Shown here: in pieces, positions 11,545-23,800 of the stretch | Position numbering within the stretch: position 1 is the first letter of the stretch | Layout of the letters: each line of letters starts with the position of its first letter | Origin: Purshia tridentata | Lineage: Eukaryota > Streptophyta > Magnoliopsida > Rosales > Rosaceae | Length of the DNA stretch: 64,000 bases | Direction of reading: 5' to 3' | Assembly: GCA_003254885.1 (NCBI GenBank) | Contig: QANT01002131.1 | Span: forward strand, 61,770 to 125,769 | The notes under the pieces: model-generated | The model's database searches: none | What the model was told of the DNA's origin: nothing | The model's input: only the letters and a program-made list of their open reading frames with translations | Program-made: the position numbers and the translations under genes

Positions 11545-13649
11545 TCTGCATTTCTTGAAGGTTTCAGCATTCCAATACCTCCAAATAGTACTGCATTTGA
11601 TCAAAGTGTTGTGTTAATTAATTACTTGCGTATTTAATATGCATCTTGGGCATGTTGGTACTACTAATGAACAACTCAATTACCCAAGTGTAGCATTGAT
11701 CATTGGCATTTCCATGCTCTGAATCTGTGTAAATGGAGCTTAATTATTCATAATGTGATGGATTACTATTTTTAAATAAAGGTTGTTCCTAATTATTATT
11801 GTCTAGTTTTGTAATGTACCTGGTGACCATGAGTTTGCTCTGCAGAGTGCCCTGTTAACCTTCTCAAGTACTATGTGGTCCTCTCATACTAGCTATCTTT
11901 CTTTCCATAGTGAGAAAAAGCTATAACAATATTATGATATTGAAAAAGGGTCATGGTGAAAGATGACATTAAGGGCTGAGATTCTGTGATTTAAGACAGT
12001 AGCATAATTAATTAATGATATGTAATTTGTAAAGGAGCTGCCTAGCAAGAACATGTTGTAGAAAAGAAAGAAAATGCCCCAACCCCACATGCCATTTAAT
12101 GTGGAGGGTGGCCAAATTTAATGTTTGGGGCCAAGTCTTTGCATACTGAGTAAGGATGAAATGATCACACCCATTTTTGCAATTTGCATGCATGATTGAG
12201 AAGAAAAATGAAATGCAATTTGAATTTGGTGAGAAAATTTGGTGTTTCTGCTAAGTGCTAAGTTGTCATTAGCCAATATGTCGGTGGCTTCCAATATTGT
12301 CTACTATTTCATGTGAAGAAGCAAACCCAGCTGCACGGTCTACGCCAAACACTATGTACTGGCAAAACCTAACACCAAAAGAAGTAAAATTGATGCCAAA
12401 ATTAAGCAAACCGTAGTAGAAAAAGATGCACATATCGACACCTTTTTTCTAGTCAACTTGAAAGGGTGCCCAGTCAACCCTTTTAAAGTCAAAAGTGATA
12501 GAAAAGGGCCAAAATGAAATCGTTTTTTCTCCGTCAATCTCTTTGATCCCACGGCCGCTGCTGAGCAGGTGGCATGGGTGCACCCGCAAGGAACTCAAAA
12601 ACGTCTATATTTTTTTTTTCTTTTTGTAATATACGGCGAATATAATTTCACACGATTATTTATATTACTAATTCGTGATTATTGTAATTTTTTTTTTTAA
12701 GTTGAACTTGAAATTGCTTCATGATTGAGACTTATGGATGTAATGGGTTTTGTTCATTGATGAGGGTCTCCGACCTATAGGCCCTATACTCTTATAATTT
12801 GACCGTTCATTGATGATGCTCTCCAACTATAAAACTCGCTTCATACTTTTTTATGCATTCTTTATAATGATGGGGTTGAGCTATAGAATTTACTTTATCA
12901 AAGCATGAACTTAACAGTCAGGTTTTTTTTTTTAATACAAGTAAAGAGAAGGGTCCAATTTTTAACGGGTCGGCCCTGATTTGGTCCTTTATTTATATTT
13001 TTAAACCCAAAAAATCATAAAAGAAAAACAAAGGGTATTACTATTTGGGCTATCCACGTGAGTCTCACACGAGTAAGTTTCAATTCTATCAATCAGATGA
13101 TCCACAAATAGTGATTTTATACTTTGCTTGTAAAGCATTTAATATGAAGCATTGAGCGTGAATTATTTGAACAGCACCGAAGCCCGTGTGAGACATATGA
13201 AATGGAATTGTGGGCCAATCTAATAACTAATAAGAATGGATAAGATGAGATGAGAAAGTAAGGCATTGACTAAGCACGTGATTTTAGGAGTAGTGATTCA
13301 CTGATACCTACAAACCAAGAGAGAGTGAGAGAATTTAAGTTGGTTAGGTGAGGTGGTAACTAGCCATATACATAGAAATATGGAATAGCTATTACTATTC
13401 TAAATACTTTTGTCTTCAATTTCATCACCCACCACATGACCCATTTATGAGCGTGCATGAGTCTACGACCAGGGTGGTGGGTCTACTACCCAATCCTCGC
13501 AAACTAGCAAACCTACATTTTCAGAAAAGCTGTGTCCAGGCTTTGATTGACAACCATTGTTTATTACTCAAATGATTAATAACAGCAAATGCATACAACA
13601 TAAATGGCTGAAATGACGTCATTTTACATTTGACTCTAAATGTGTAATA
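11545..13649. other. Intergenic region, no gene recognised
   Basis: AT-rich sequence between the GDSL array and the small secreted-protein gene. Several short ORFs exist, but none shows family motifs or splice-linked continuation. GTCTCACACG-type arms facing each other near 13065 and 13190 hint at a decayed inverted-repeat element. Confidence 0.5.
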
Positions 13650-14347
13650 TCATAGATCTGAGTGTTTGGAATTGTATTGTAATCCCAAATCTTTGAGAAT
13701 TTGAAGCAAACCTTTGAAATCAGTGGTGCCCAATTCAAGACAGTCCCTTAATAGCTCCCCCTCCACCACCTCTCTTTGCACCGTCTCCACCACTCCTCTC
13801 AACGTTCCCTGTCAAAACTTAATTAACTAATTAATTAATTATATCCAATAATCTTTCTTTATTAAACAACTACAACCGAAACGGTGCGTACCGACTGGGA
13901 GAACACTTTGAGGAGCCTACGAAGCAATGAATTAGATGCCCTCAGGACATTTTCGTAATTCCGCCCAACCCATGCCGCTCTCTCACTCTCCGATTGCTTC
14001 CGACTCAATTCACCCAGATAACTCAGCAGCTCGTTCGCTTCCGATGCGGCGCCGTACAGCTCCGAATAGGGCAACCCGCTCCATGCGTAGTTCTTGAGGT
14101 AGTCCCAGAACGCCGACCACATAAACTTCGAGAAGCCCATCTTGGCCGCGATGGCCCTGGCCCGCTCGGAACCCGAATAGTCGCCGCGCGCCGCTCGGAG
14201 GTTGGCCACTCGGGTCATGAGCGAGTGGGCGAGGGAGAAGACGTTTCTGTAGTGGGTGTAGGAGAGGGATTGGGAGGGCGGTGCTGTGGTCAGGAGGAGG
14301 AGGGCGACGAAGAGAACGGTTGGGCGCCACGGTGTCGTTTTGGCCAT
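13650..14347 (-). CDS. Small secreted or membrane-anchored plant protein, function unknown
   Basis: Two exons, 14347-13892 and 13808-13650, join in phase 0 and give about 204 residues. The protein begins MAKTTPWRP, followed by a clear hydrophobic signal segment (residues about 9-28). A predicted mature region follows, rich in Arg, Ala, Leu and aromatic residues (SKFMWSAFWDYLKNYAW). It then becomes a helical stretch ending in a Leu/Asp-rich tail. I do not recognise a named family. Intact splicing, a strong signal peptide and GC-rich codon use (clearly higher GC than surrounding DNA) support a real gene. The opposite-strand ORFs in the same place are shadows of this GC-rich exon. Without the intron, the first exon would run on to a weak stop after a Val-rich tail. 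Confidence 0.75.
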
Positions 14348-17300
14348 TGCCTGCTGGAGTTTGGGAAGGGTCCGACCAACGGTTGATTAGAAAATAGAAA
14401 TAGAACGAGGAGCTTGGTAACGAAGAAAGGCTGGTGGGTCCCACTTATGGCGGTGGGGACGGCCCAAATACAATTAACTAACTCGAAGGGGCCATTTGTG
14501 GGCTGGAGAGGACCCCAAAACAAAAGGACTTACGATATTGGGCTTGTTTGGATTGGGCTCTGGAAAATAATTGAATAAATAAAACTTTTCGAAATTAAAT
14601 GACTTTGTGGTTGACGGTTGCTTCTAGACGTATCGTTGTGATTATACAAATCTATTGGAGAAGGGGATTGATTTGATTGCTAATGAGCTATTTTGGATTT
14701 TGAAGTTTGATATTATATTGTGGTCCATATCCATATGTGGAGGATAGACCTCATGTATCAAGCCCATAATGGATGGAGCTTCTTTCCTTTCCTTTCTCTT
14801 CGTTTTATTTTCACTCATCAAATTGAACTATAAAAATGGAGTTCTCGTTGTGGAGTTCATATAATTTAAAAGCCCTACACTTTAAGTTTTAACTTCAACA
14901 ATGACATTTCTTTCGATATATTTTTAAAATTCGTTAAATTATACAGTTCGATAATTAAAATTGTTGGTCTAAAAGACAATTAGACAAGTAAATTGAGCTA
15001 AAAGCCAACCCATTTAGGAAAATCAATGTATCTGTAAAAAAAAAAATTTGGAAACTATCATTTACACCAACTTATTAAGTTAAGGTCTTTTATATTAAGT
15101 TTATTAGTTGTTTGATACTAAAATATAATTTGAGTCTTAACTAATTTGGTAACATAAAAAGTAACTATGGCAGAAATTGACAAATTAATGTTTTATGTCT
15201 AATTACTCGAATTTGCTTTATCGAGTCTATAGATTAATCTTGCTCGTGAAATAATCATAGAATTTGGCAACTCAAGCACCCTAATAACAATTAGTAATTT
15301 AGTATTTTAATGTAGCTTTCGTTTGTATAATAAAACAAAAAGAATATATTTGTCATTATAGGCTTAGCTTATGGCTGTGGCTAGGCTTTCCAACATTAAT
15401 TAAGATATTGGGTTGAAAAGTGGGTGATAATGACCTATGACTAAGATATTGCTGTCTTTCACTTTCACACGTGCAAGTCATGAAATTGCTGCCTAAATCA
15501 CGTCAACGGTGAAAGAATTCAGTCAACTGATGAGTGATTCTTAGGCCAAAACAAAAAAAAGAGTTTAAATTCTAATATTTTATGCCTTGTTGATGAAATC
15601 ATGAAGTTTATACATCTATTTTCTCCTTCATCCATAATTATTTTTTGAAATCTCATATAAAAGAAAAAAGGGCAATTCATAAATTAAATCTTAATAATTT
15701 ATTAGATTATTCTTAATTTATTGGTTAATATTTCTTAGTGAAACACTTATTATATTTTACATTAGTAAATGAAAATCCAACAATTAATATATGATATATA
15801 TAGGTAATTTACTTATATGTCATGCATTTTACTACTAAATTTATGAATGGAATTGTCCTCAAGTATATGGTATAATAATAAGTCAAAAACTTGCAAACAA
15901 AGAAATCTATGTCATTGCTAAAAGCCTCACAGTTTCAAAGACAACATGTGGTTGAATTTTATGATTCGAATTGGGAATAATCCTAAACTAGAAGCCAAAA
16001 TGACACCCTGGTGGACTAAATTCTTATTTTTTTTTTTTCCTGGATTAAATCTGGTGGACCAAATTCAAATCCTTAAAAAGGAATATCTTTTCCACTACCA
16101 TTCCATTCCAATCATTATGATTAATGTCCTCAAGATTTTTAATTTAAGTTTTTATTAAAAATGTAGTAAACTAATCTTACATAAATTTTCCAAATAATAG
16201 CCTAGATACGAACCTCCCACTAATATTTGTTTGGAAATCACACTTCCTTAACAAATATTTTTTGAAGCATTTTTATCAGTCTCTTTCCGATTTCTATAAA
16301 ATCATTTATTTAATCGAGATAAAAGATATTACAATTTTTTCTATTATATAGAAAGAAATCAGACATTAAACTTATTTTAATTCATTATTTCACATTTTGT
16401 CGACATTACATTTACGTGAACAAGTATTAGAAATCTATTCAAATTATAATATGTGTACGATCTTTAAGAGTTTTATAATTTATATATTTTATAATTTAAG
16501 TGAATTTATAACATAATCGTAAGTTAGTAATGTGATGTTATTAACACTAATAATATAATAACACAGACTTCTAGTTGTAGTAGTAGAGAAAAGTTTGAGT
16601 CTTATTCGCCTTAGGCGAAAAGGAAACTCCAACTAAATGATAAAAGATAATGTGCAATGTTGATGGTGGTGGGGTCTTAATGTGCAGCTTAAGCAGATAC
16701 ATCATACATAAATACATAATTAGTTGGCTGCCGAGCAGAGTAGCCAATTGTTTTTTAATGTAATATGTGTTGGCGTATCTGCATGGGCAAAACAAAAGAG
16801 CAATGCCTTATGGCTCTGCCAGTGCCACTTTCATTCATTTTATTTGGGTGACTAGTCTTCTATATATGGATAATCTTTTCATATAAAATCCATCTATCTT
16901 CGATCATCATCATCACAATCTGTTTGTGTGAGATTTTTCTGCATCTTTGGTGACCACAGCCCCCCAAAATATCGGTTGGCCAACTTTCCCCCACGTATCC
17001 ATTTGGCCACTCCAACTCCTCCCCTCCGCTTTTTTTAAAACGCTTCTATCTTCTCTCCACAACAAAAGCAGGTTGGGTCAGGTCACGAGAGTCACCACCA
17101 CTGTTTACATTTCGCATCTTGAATGTGAGAGTCCCGGACTATCTAACAGAGATCTGCATTCTGCATAACTATCCGGTCAGACTCCTTCTATAATGGGTTT
17201 CTCTTATAAATCCAATAGTTTTTGGTTCTTATGATTCAGGCCTTGTTTATTATTATATGCACCATTGTGTATTTGATTCTGCATTTTCACGTATTTGAGT

Positions 17301-17872
17301 TTCTTTATATTTTTATTTTTGTCGGGACATGCGACCTGAACTTGATCATGGGTTCTCTTTTTCTTCTTTTTCTAAATGACATTTAATTATGGGTATTGTT
17401 TTTATACTTTAGTGAGTATTCCTCTTAAATTTAGCATAACAATGATCTTCTTGTTAATGCTTTTGCTTGGATCAAGAGTCTTTTTACCTCTGCAATTTCT
17501 TTACAGTATCTGAATTACTGCAGTATCCTCCTGCTGCTAAATTAAAGATTATTTTAAGCTGATTTGACAATCAAACAAAGATATCACAAGCACTTTGATC
17601 AATTTCAGTAATTAAGATGAGGGGTTGGATATAGAAATTGAGGTCAAAACAACCTAATGTAGGAGAAGCATAACTAACTGTTTGTGCTCAACTTGCATAT
17701 AATTTGTTTGTGAGACTTGCACAGTTAACAAATATGTTGTAACAATTTGAGTATGAATATTCTGCTAGAAAAGTTTGTAGTATGAGAACTCATGTACAAG
17801 ATGAATTAGAGGCATATTGTAGGAATGACTATAGCAATTTGAAAATTGCAGCCTTTCCTGCAGGACAAGCAT
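14348..17872. other. Intergenic region and 5' leader of the TPS gene
   Basis: Divergent promoters of the secreted-protein gene (minus) and TPS gene (plus) must lie here. A short A/T-rich insertion-like repeat is at 16008-16066. The stretch 16880-17170 is richer in C and probably holds the TPS transcription start and a non-coding first exon, since a splice-acceptor-like TTGCAG occurs just before the TPS start codon. The exact leader structure is uncertain. Confidence 0.45.
16008..16066. repeat. Poly(T) insert flanked by 16-bp direct repeats
   Basis: CTGGTGGACTAAATTC at 16008-16023 returns as CTGGTGGACCAAATTC at 16051-16066, one mismatch. Between them lies a 27-bp T-rich insert which, read on the minus strand, is a short leader ending CCAGG followed by an A-tract. 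The shape resembles the mini-insertions listed elsewhere but lacks the GGCC core. Confidence 0.55.
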
Positions 17873-20800
17873 ATGCCAGGAAATAAGTATAACAACTGCA
17901 ATCCTTCCACACCCAGAAGTAGATTGGAAAGGCTTCTAAGGGAAAGAGAGCTAAGGAGATCAAACCGTGCTTTGCATTCGAATGAAGATGGAAATAGACA
18001 GGCAGACCTCTTAGGGAATGATATATTTTTGACTGAGATTGAAAATTTAGGTCTATCTAGTGAGGAAGATTTTCCGGAAGGGGTTTCAGCAACAAGAGAT
18101 TTTGTTGATGGATTTGAATGGCAAGATGGACGGCCCTTTAAACAACGTTTATTGGTGGTGGCCAACAGGTTACCTGTCTCCGCAGTTAGGAAGGGTGAGG
18201 ACTCATGGCAGCTTGAGATAAGTGTAGGAGGACTAGTCAGTGCACTGTTAGGTAAATTATACTCCTCTTGTTTTATCCGTTTTGTTTTCAGTGCATCCTG
18301 TTTTTGTATTTTAATGGCCTTTTTTTGGGTACTCACATAACGTTTATGTTAGGTTACAGATATTGTTTACACTATCTGTCTTTCCTCCATTTCTGTAATG
18401 CATCTGTTCAATATTTCCATATTCAAAGGGTCAATTAAGCCTGGTTATTTTCTTGAAGGCGTGAAGGAGTTTGATGCCAGATGGATTGGCTGGGCTGGTG
18501 TAAATGTACCTGATAGTATTGGACAAAAAGCACTGACCAAAGCTTTAGCCGAAAAGGTTCAAAACTCTTGGTCTTGTCTTTAAATTTTGACAGAACTTAA
18601 GCCCATAAGATGGCCATCTATTCTCTTAAATCTTGATAATGGTTCTGTCTCACCCCTTCCTCTTCTCCCATACCTCAAAACACAGACACACACTAGCTGT
18701 TTGATTATGCACAAAAGAAGAAAAACCTTACATTATTTATTGCAGAGGTGCATCCCAGTGTTTCTTGACGAAGAAATTGTTCATCAATATTACAATGGTT
18801 ACTGTAACAACATCTTGTGGCCTCTTTTCCATTACCTTGGACTTCCACAAGAAGACCGCCTTGCAACAACTCGCAGTTTCCAATCTCAGTTTGATGCATA
18901 TAAGAAGGCAAACCAAATGTTTGCTGATGTTGTACACCAACACTATGAGGATGGAGATGTTGTTTGGTGCCATGATTACCACCTAATGTTCCTTCCTAAA
19001 TGTCTGAAAGAATATAACAACAAAATGAAAGTTGGTTGGTTTCTGCACACACCTTTTCCTTCCTCAGAAATACATAGGACACTGCCATCTCGATCAGAAC
19101 TATTGAGATCTGTTCTTGCTGCTGATTTGGTTGGGTAAAGTATTTTAAAATGTTTTTCATATTTCATAATTATTTATGCTGCATAGTATCTCATAGTTTA
19201 ATAGGTATTCATATGACAGTTTAAGGTTCTATATCAAAAGTTGTCCAGATTTTCCTGTTTTGATTTTGGAAATATGTTCAAGGCTTGGTGGTAAAAGTGT
19301 TATAAAAGTCTCTCAAGGTGCTTGTATGCAACCTGCAACTTATGAACATTCTACCTTACCCTTTCTAAGAGTTCACAGTTAATGGAAGTGAAGGCATTAT
19401 CTGTTGTGGACTCTGGCTGAAGTGATTATTTCTTGTCAGAAATCCTGATTTTATCTACTTTAATCCCGAAAATACAGTAGCTCTTGATTCACACAGTGGA
19501 TAAATTTTAATCAGCCCTGTTATTTTCTGCTTATGAACAGATTACGCTCTCATTAAACTATAATGTTGTCAGTATTCTGTTGTGAAATACATTATTTTAG
19601 CTATCATCTGATGTTGTTTCTCAAGTCCATGCATGTTTTGATGTGCGGATTATTCAATTTCCAGTTTCCATACATATGATTATGCAAGGCATTTTGTTAG
19701 TGCTTGCACCCGTATTCTTGGTTTAGAGGGTACACCTGAAGGAGTAGAAGATCAAGGAAGGCTGACTCGTGTCGCTGCTGTATGTATAAATTTTTCTTTA
19801 TTTAAAGTTCATCACTTGATTCATCTTCATGGTGCCCACTTGATCTTCCTTTTCCTTTCTCTACACCCGCCCCCCAAAACTATAGTTTCCAATTGGGATA
19901 GACTCAGACCGATTCATTCGAGCTCTAGAACTCCCTCAAGTCCAGGATCACATGAAAGAATTGAAAGAAAGATTTGCTGGCAGAAAGGTAAGATCTGATT
20001 ATATTTTTCAGTAAAATTAGAGTGCACAATTTAAATTGAGGTGCATCCAATGCCAGTACATAAAAAATCCTATGTTTCATTAAGGCACAGTCATGAAGCA
20101 CACCTATTGTGCACTCTACTACTCTTCTCAATGCATCTTAACGTGCTGGTGTTAGACATAATTGCAAATTAGCTTATAATCTATCTTATGTCAAATTATC
20201 AGTGATTTTATTGGACATCCTTTGTATTCTTCTAAGCAAGAAAATTGTACTTCTGATAACAAATAGGCCAGTTACAAGTTCAATTGGATACTATGAAATT
20301 CTCTCTCTCTCTCTCTCTCTCTCTCCCCCACTTTCTCATTACTGAATTATTCTTCATCTTCTTAATAATTTCTTGTGTTAAAATCAGGCGGTGTGTCTCC
20401 AATCCTGAAAATCTTGTCTTCCTTGACCTCTGTAGATGTTGTTACTTTCAGTGTTTGATAATTGGGTGATCATTTTATATGCTCATGGTTCAGCACATGA
20501 CCAAATGAATTTGTTCTCTGTCAATGTTTTCAATTTATAGTCCATGGCCTTTAGCTTAATTTTATGGATTTATTTCATTCTCAAAAACTCAAAGTTTCCA
20601 GTCATCTATGGGCAGGTAATGTTGGGTGTTGATCGTCTCGATATGATTAAGGGAATTCCTCAAAAGATTTTGGCATTTGAAAAATTTCTTGAAGAAAATC
20701 CGGACTGGCGTGATAAAGTAGTCTTGCTGCAAATTGCTGTACCAACAAGAACAGATGTTCCTGAGTGTATGTTTCTTCTCAATATATTTGTAACCTAAAT

Positions 20801-23800
20801 TTGGTAGTTTATTCATTAGTGGTATTCCATCTTTCTTCTATTCTATTGTACTACTTGCTTATCAAAGAAGTTGGATGGTTGATGCATCTCAAAGAATGCA
20901 AGGATTTCTATGTAACTAATCTATGATTGTGTGTTTTTCAATTGCCAAAATTGTGAACTGAAGAAATCCTTACTTTGATATCCCTATCATTAAAATTCAT
21001 TTTTTACCTCAAAATCTAATATCAGCTTGAAGAATCTGATATATGTTTATATTTTGTGGTTCCACTCATAGATCAAAAGCTCACAAGCCAGGTTCATGAG
21101 ATTGTTGGACGCATTAATGGGAGATTTGGAACTCTTACTGCTGTTCCAATACATCATCTGGTTTGTCTTTATCTTGCTGACTTCTGTTTTTTTATCTGTA
21201 AATACTATTTCACAATAGTATGTGTAGAACTGAACAAAAGATACTGTTTATTGACTGTATGTGATTTGGTTATAAAATTGTCTAAATTGTTTGTTTTCAT
21301 TTTCTGAAATTTAGTGGAAGACTTCTAAAGCATCTTCTTCTTTATTTACAGGATCGATCTCTTGACTTTCACGCATTATGTGCACTATATGCTGTTACTG
21401 GTACTCATTTTTGTGCCATAACACTCAGAACATTAATCATTGTTGTCTTTTATGATTGATAAATTGTCTCAAGTATTTTCACTTTTGATAAAACCATTAG
21501 ATAACATTTAGAAACCCCAATATGAGATGGCTGAGGTGTTGAAAGGAAATGAGATATTTTGTATTTTTATTGGCAGTGAAAGCCAACAAATAGAAAAATG
21601 CATTACATGCTCATATTGGTCTAAGAGAACATTTAGTTGTCAAGATAAACATTATATGTCAAAATTGTTGATTCGAGTCTATTACAGACTTACAGTATTA
21701 TATTACTGATGGTTGGATAATTATAGTAGTTCCCCACAAAATGGATGCACCACATGCATGTTCTTCTTGCTCTGACTTTGAAATGGAGAGGGCCGGTTGA
21801 AGTGGACACTGTCAATCTAAACGTTTGGTCCATGTAGGACTGTGCTCCTGGCTCCGATTGGTGGGCCCAGGCCATGGATGATGTAGATTAAACAACCGGG
21901 CCTCCACATTTCCGTACAAGACACTCTTTCTCTTGTCTTCCCCATTTTGAAAAAATAATAATAATTTCATGTTTTTCTGTATCCAAATTTCAGATTGTCA
22001 TGCTTTAACATGCATTATGCATTTTATTTAAGCATTTAAGAACTTTATAACTATGATGCAAGAGGCTAGCATTCAATAGGAAAATCTGTCCGATCAAGTA
22101 TTTTGTTTTTGTTCCTTTGCTCTTTTTGTTGTTGTATAAGAAGCTATGTGACTATGTCTAATCGAGGTATGCATAGTTAAATATCTTTTTTATTTGTTTA
22201 ACTACAAATATAATTTTCAGATGTAGCACTTGTTACATCTTTAAGAGATGGAATGAATCTTGTGAGCTATGAGTTTGTTGCTTGCCAAGCTTCCAAGAAA
22301 GGGGTTCTCATTCTAAGTGAGGTAACTAAACATCCCATGATTCAGTTGATTAATTAAATTTGATATTTCTTCATCTAATGATGCAAATTGCTGCAAGAAA
22401 AAAATTGTTGGCATTAAAGTGATAGGAAGGCATTAGTTTCTATCAGCTACTGAGTTTAGTTTTATTTCTATATAATTTTCATTTCACAATGATGTATATT
22501 TGGCTGTGACTTACAAAAAGGAAAATCAAACTCTAGATTTGGGTTTGGTCCTGCATAGGGATATTGCAATATATCCTAGTGCTGTTATATTTCATCGTTC
22601 TAAATGAAACAAAAGGAAAAAAATGAGCTTTCACAGAGAGAGAGAGATCCCTATTGCTGCTTCCATTAAAAACTAGACTGCTCCAATCGTACAGAAACTA
22701 GGTAAATGCAACCCTTAAATGTTTTGAAAATAATATGATGAGAGATATAAAGATCAAGTCTTGTTTCAGGGGTTTGTAGAAGTATTACCTTATTGGACGT
22801 TCCATTGTTAGAAGCATGAGGAAGAACCTTAGTGCTTGATATCTCTTGGATAGCTATTTCTTGGTACTTTTACTACCGGAATGTTTTCTAAGTTTCTGTA
22901 AAGTTCTGGAAGATTTGGAAGTAGTCAACCAACACTGTGGAGTTGAATTGGTATAAATTGCTTTAACCTTTAGGTATTGTGTGATTAGGAGAATGATTTG
23001 ATGGAAAATTTAAGAAGGAAAAACATGGTGTGTTGGCTTCTCTTTAAATGCAACAGAATAAAATCTTCTAATAGTATGGATATAAAATTATTATATCTAG
23101 CTGTTACCACTATCTCTAACCATTCTGTTCATAATCATTAAGTTTCAATTTCTGTTCTAATTATTCTGTTCATATCTAGTTTGCAGGTGCAGCACAGTCT
23201 CTTGGTGCTGGGGCTATATTAGTGAACCCATGGAATGTCACAGAAGTTGCTGCTTCCATAGGTTACGCTTTGAATATGCCAGCTGATGAAAGAGAAAAGC
23301 GTCACCAGCATAACTTCATGCATGTAACATCTCACACATCTCAAGAGTGGGCTGCAACCTTTGTAAGGTGTTGATCGTATCATGGTGCTGTAAAATATTA
23401 TAGTTTGTACCATGACCCATGTTCTTGTATTTGCATATAAAAGCTCATTGTTCATGCCTGCACAATGCTTCTTTCCAAGTTTAACCTCTAGTGAACAAGT
23501 GTGCACTGTTGCTGTTTCATATTAAGTAGTATTTGTCGCCTTCTATATGATTTAGGAAATGCATGGGTCATAGATGAGGCACATATTTGTATTCTAAGGT
23601 CTTATTCACTTGTACGAAACTATTTTTATATTAGATTGTGCCATTAACTTTTATTAGTCCCCAATTAAAGTTTTAGTAGAAGAGGAACTTGGAGATAGGT
23701 AAAGGAGAAACAATGTAACGCATAGTTTTCGATGATTTTTAGCATTATTTTAGTACATAAAATAACTGATGCCAATGACTTTTTAAAATAACAAGACTAT

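Noticed and set aside
12352-12552. Minus-strand ORF of 66 codons
   Set aside because: No ATG-linked family motif, no splice continuation and low-complexity surroundings.
13040-13215. Possible inverted-repeat element with GTCTCACACG arms
   Set aside because: Arms match only over about 10 bp and no target duplication was found; not enough to call an element.
13994-14444. ORFs of 130 and 144 codons overlapping the small secreted-protein gene in other frames
   Set aside because: They are shadows of a GC-rich exon; they lack a signal peptide or domain and do not splice onward.
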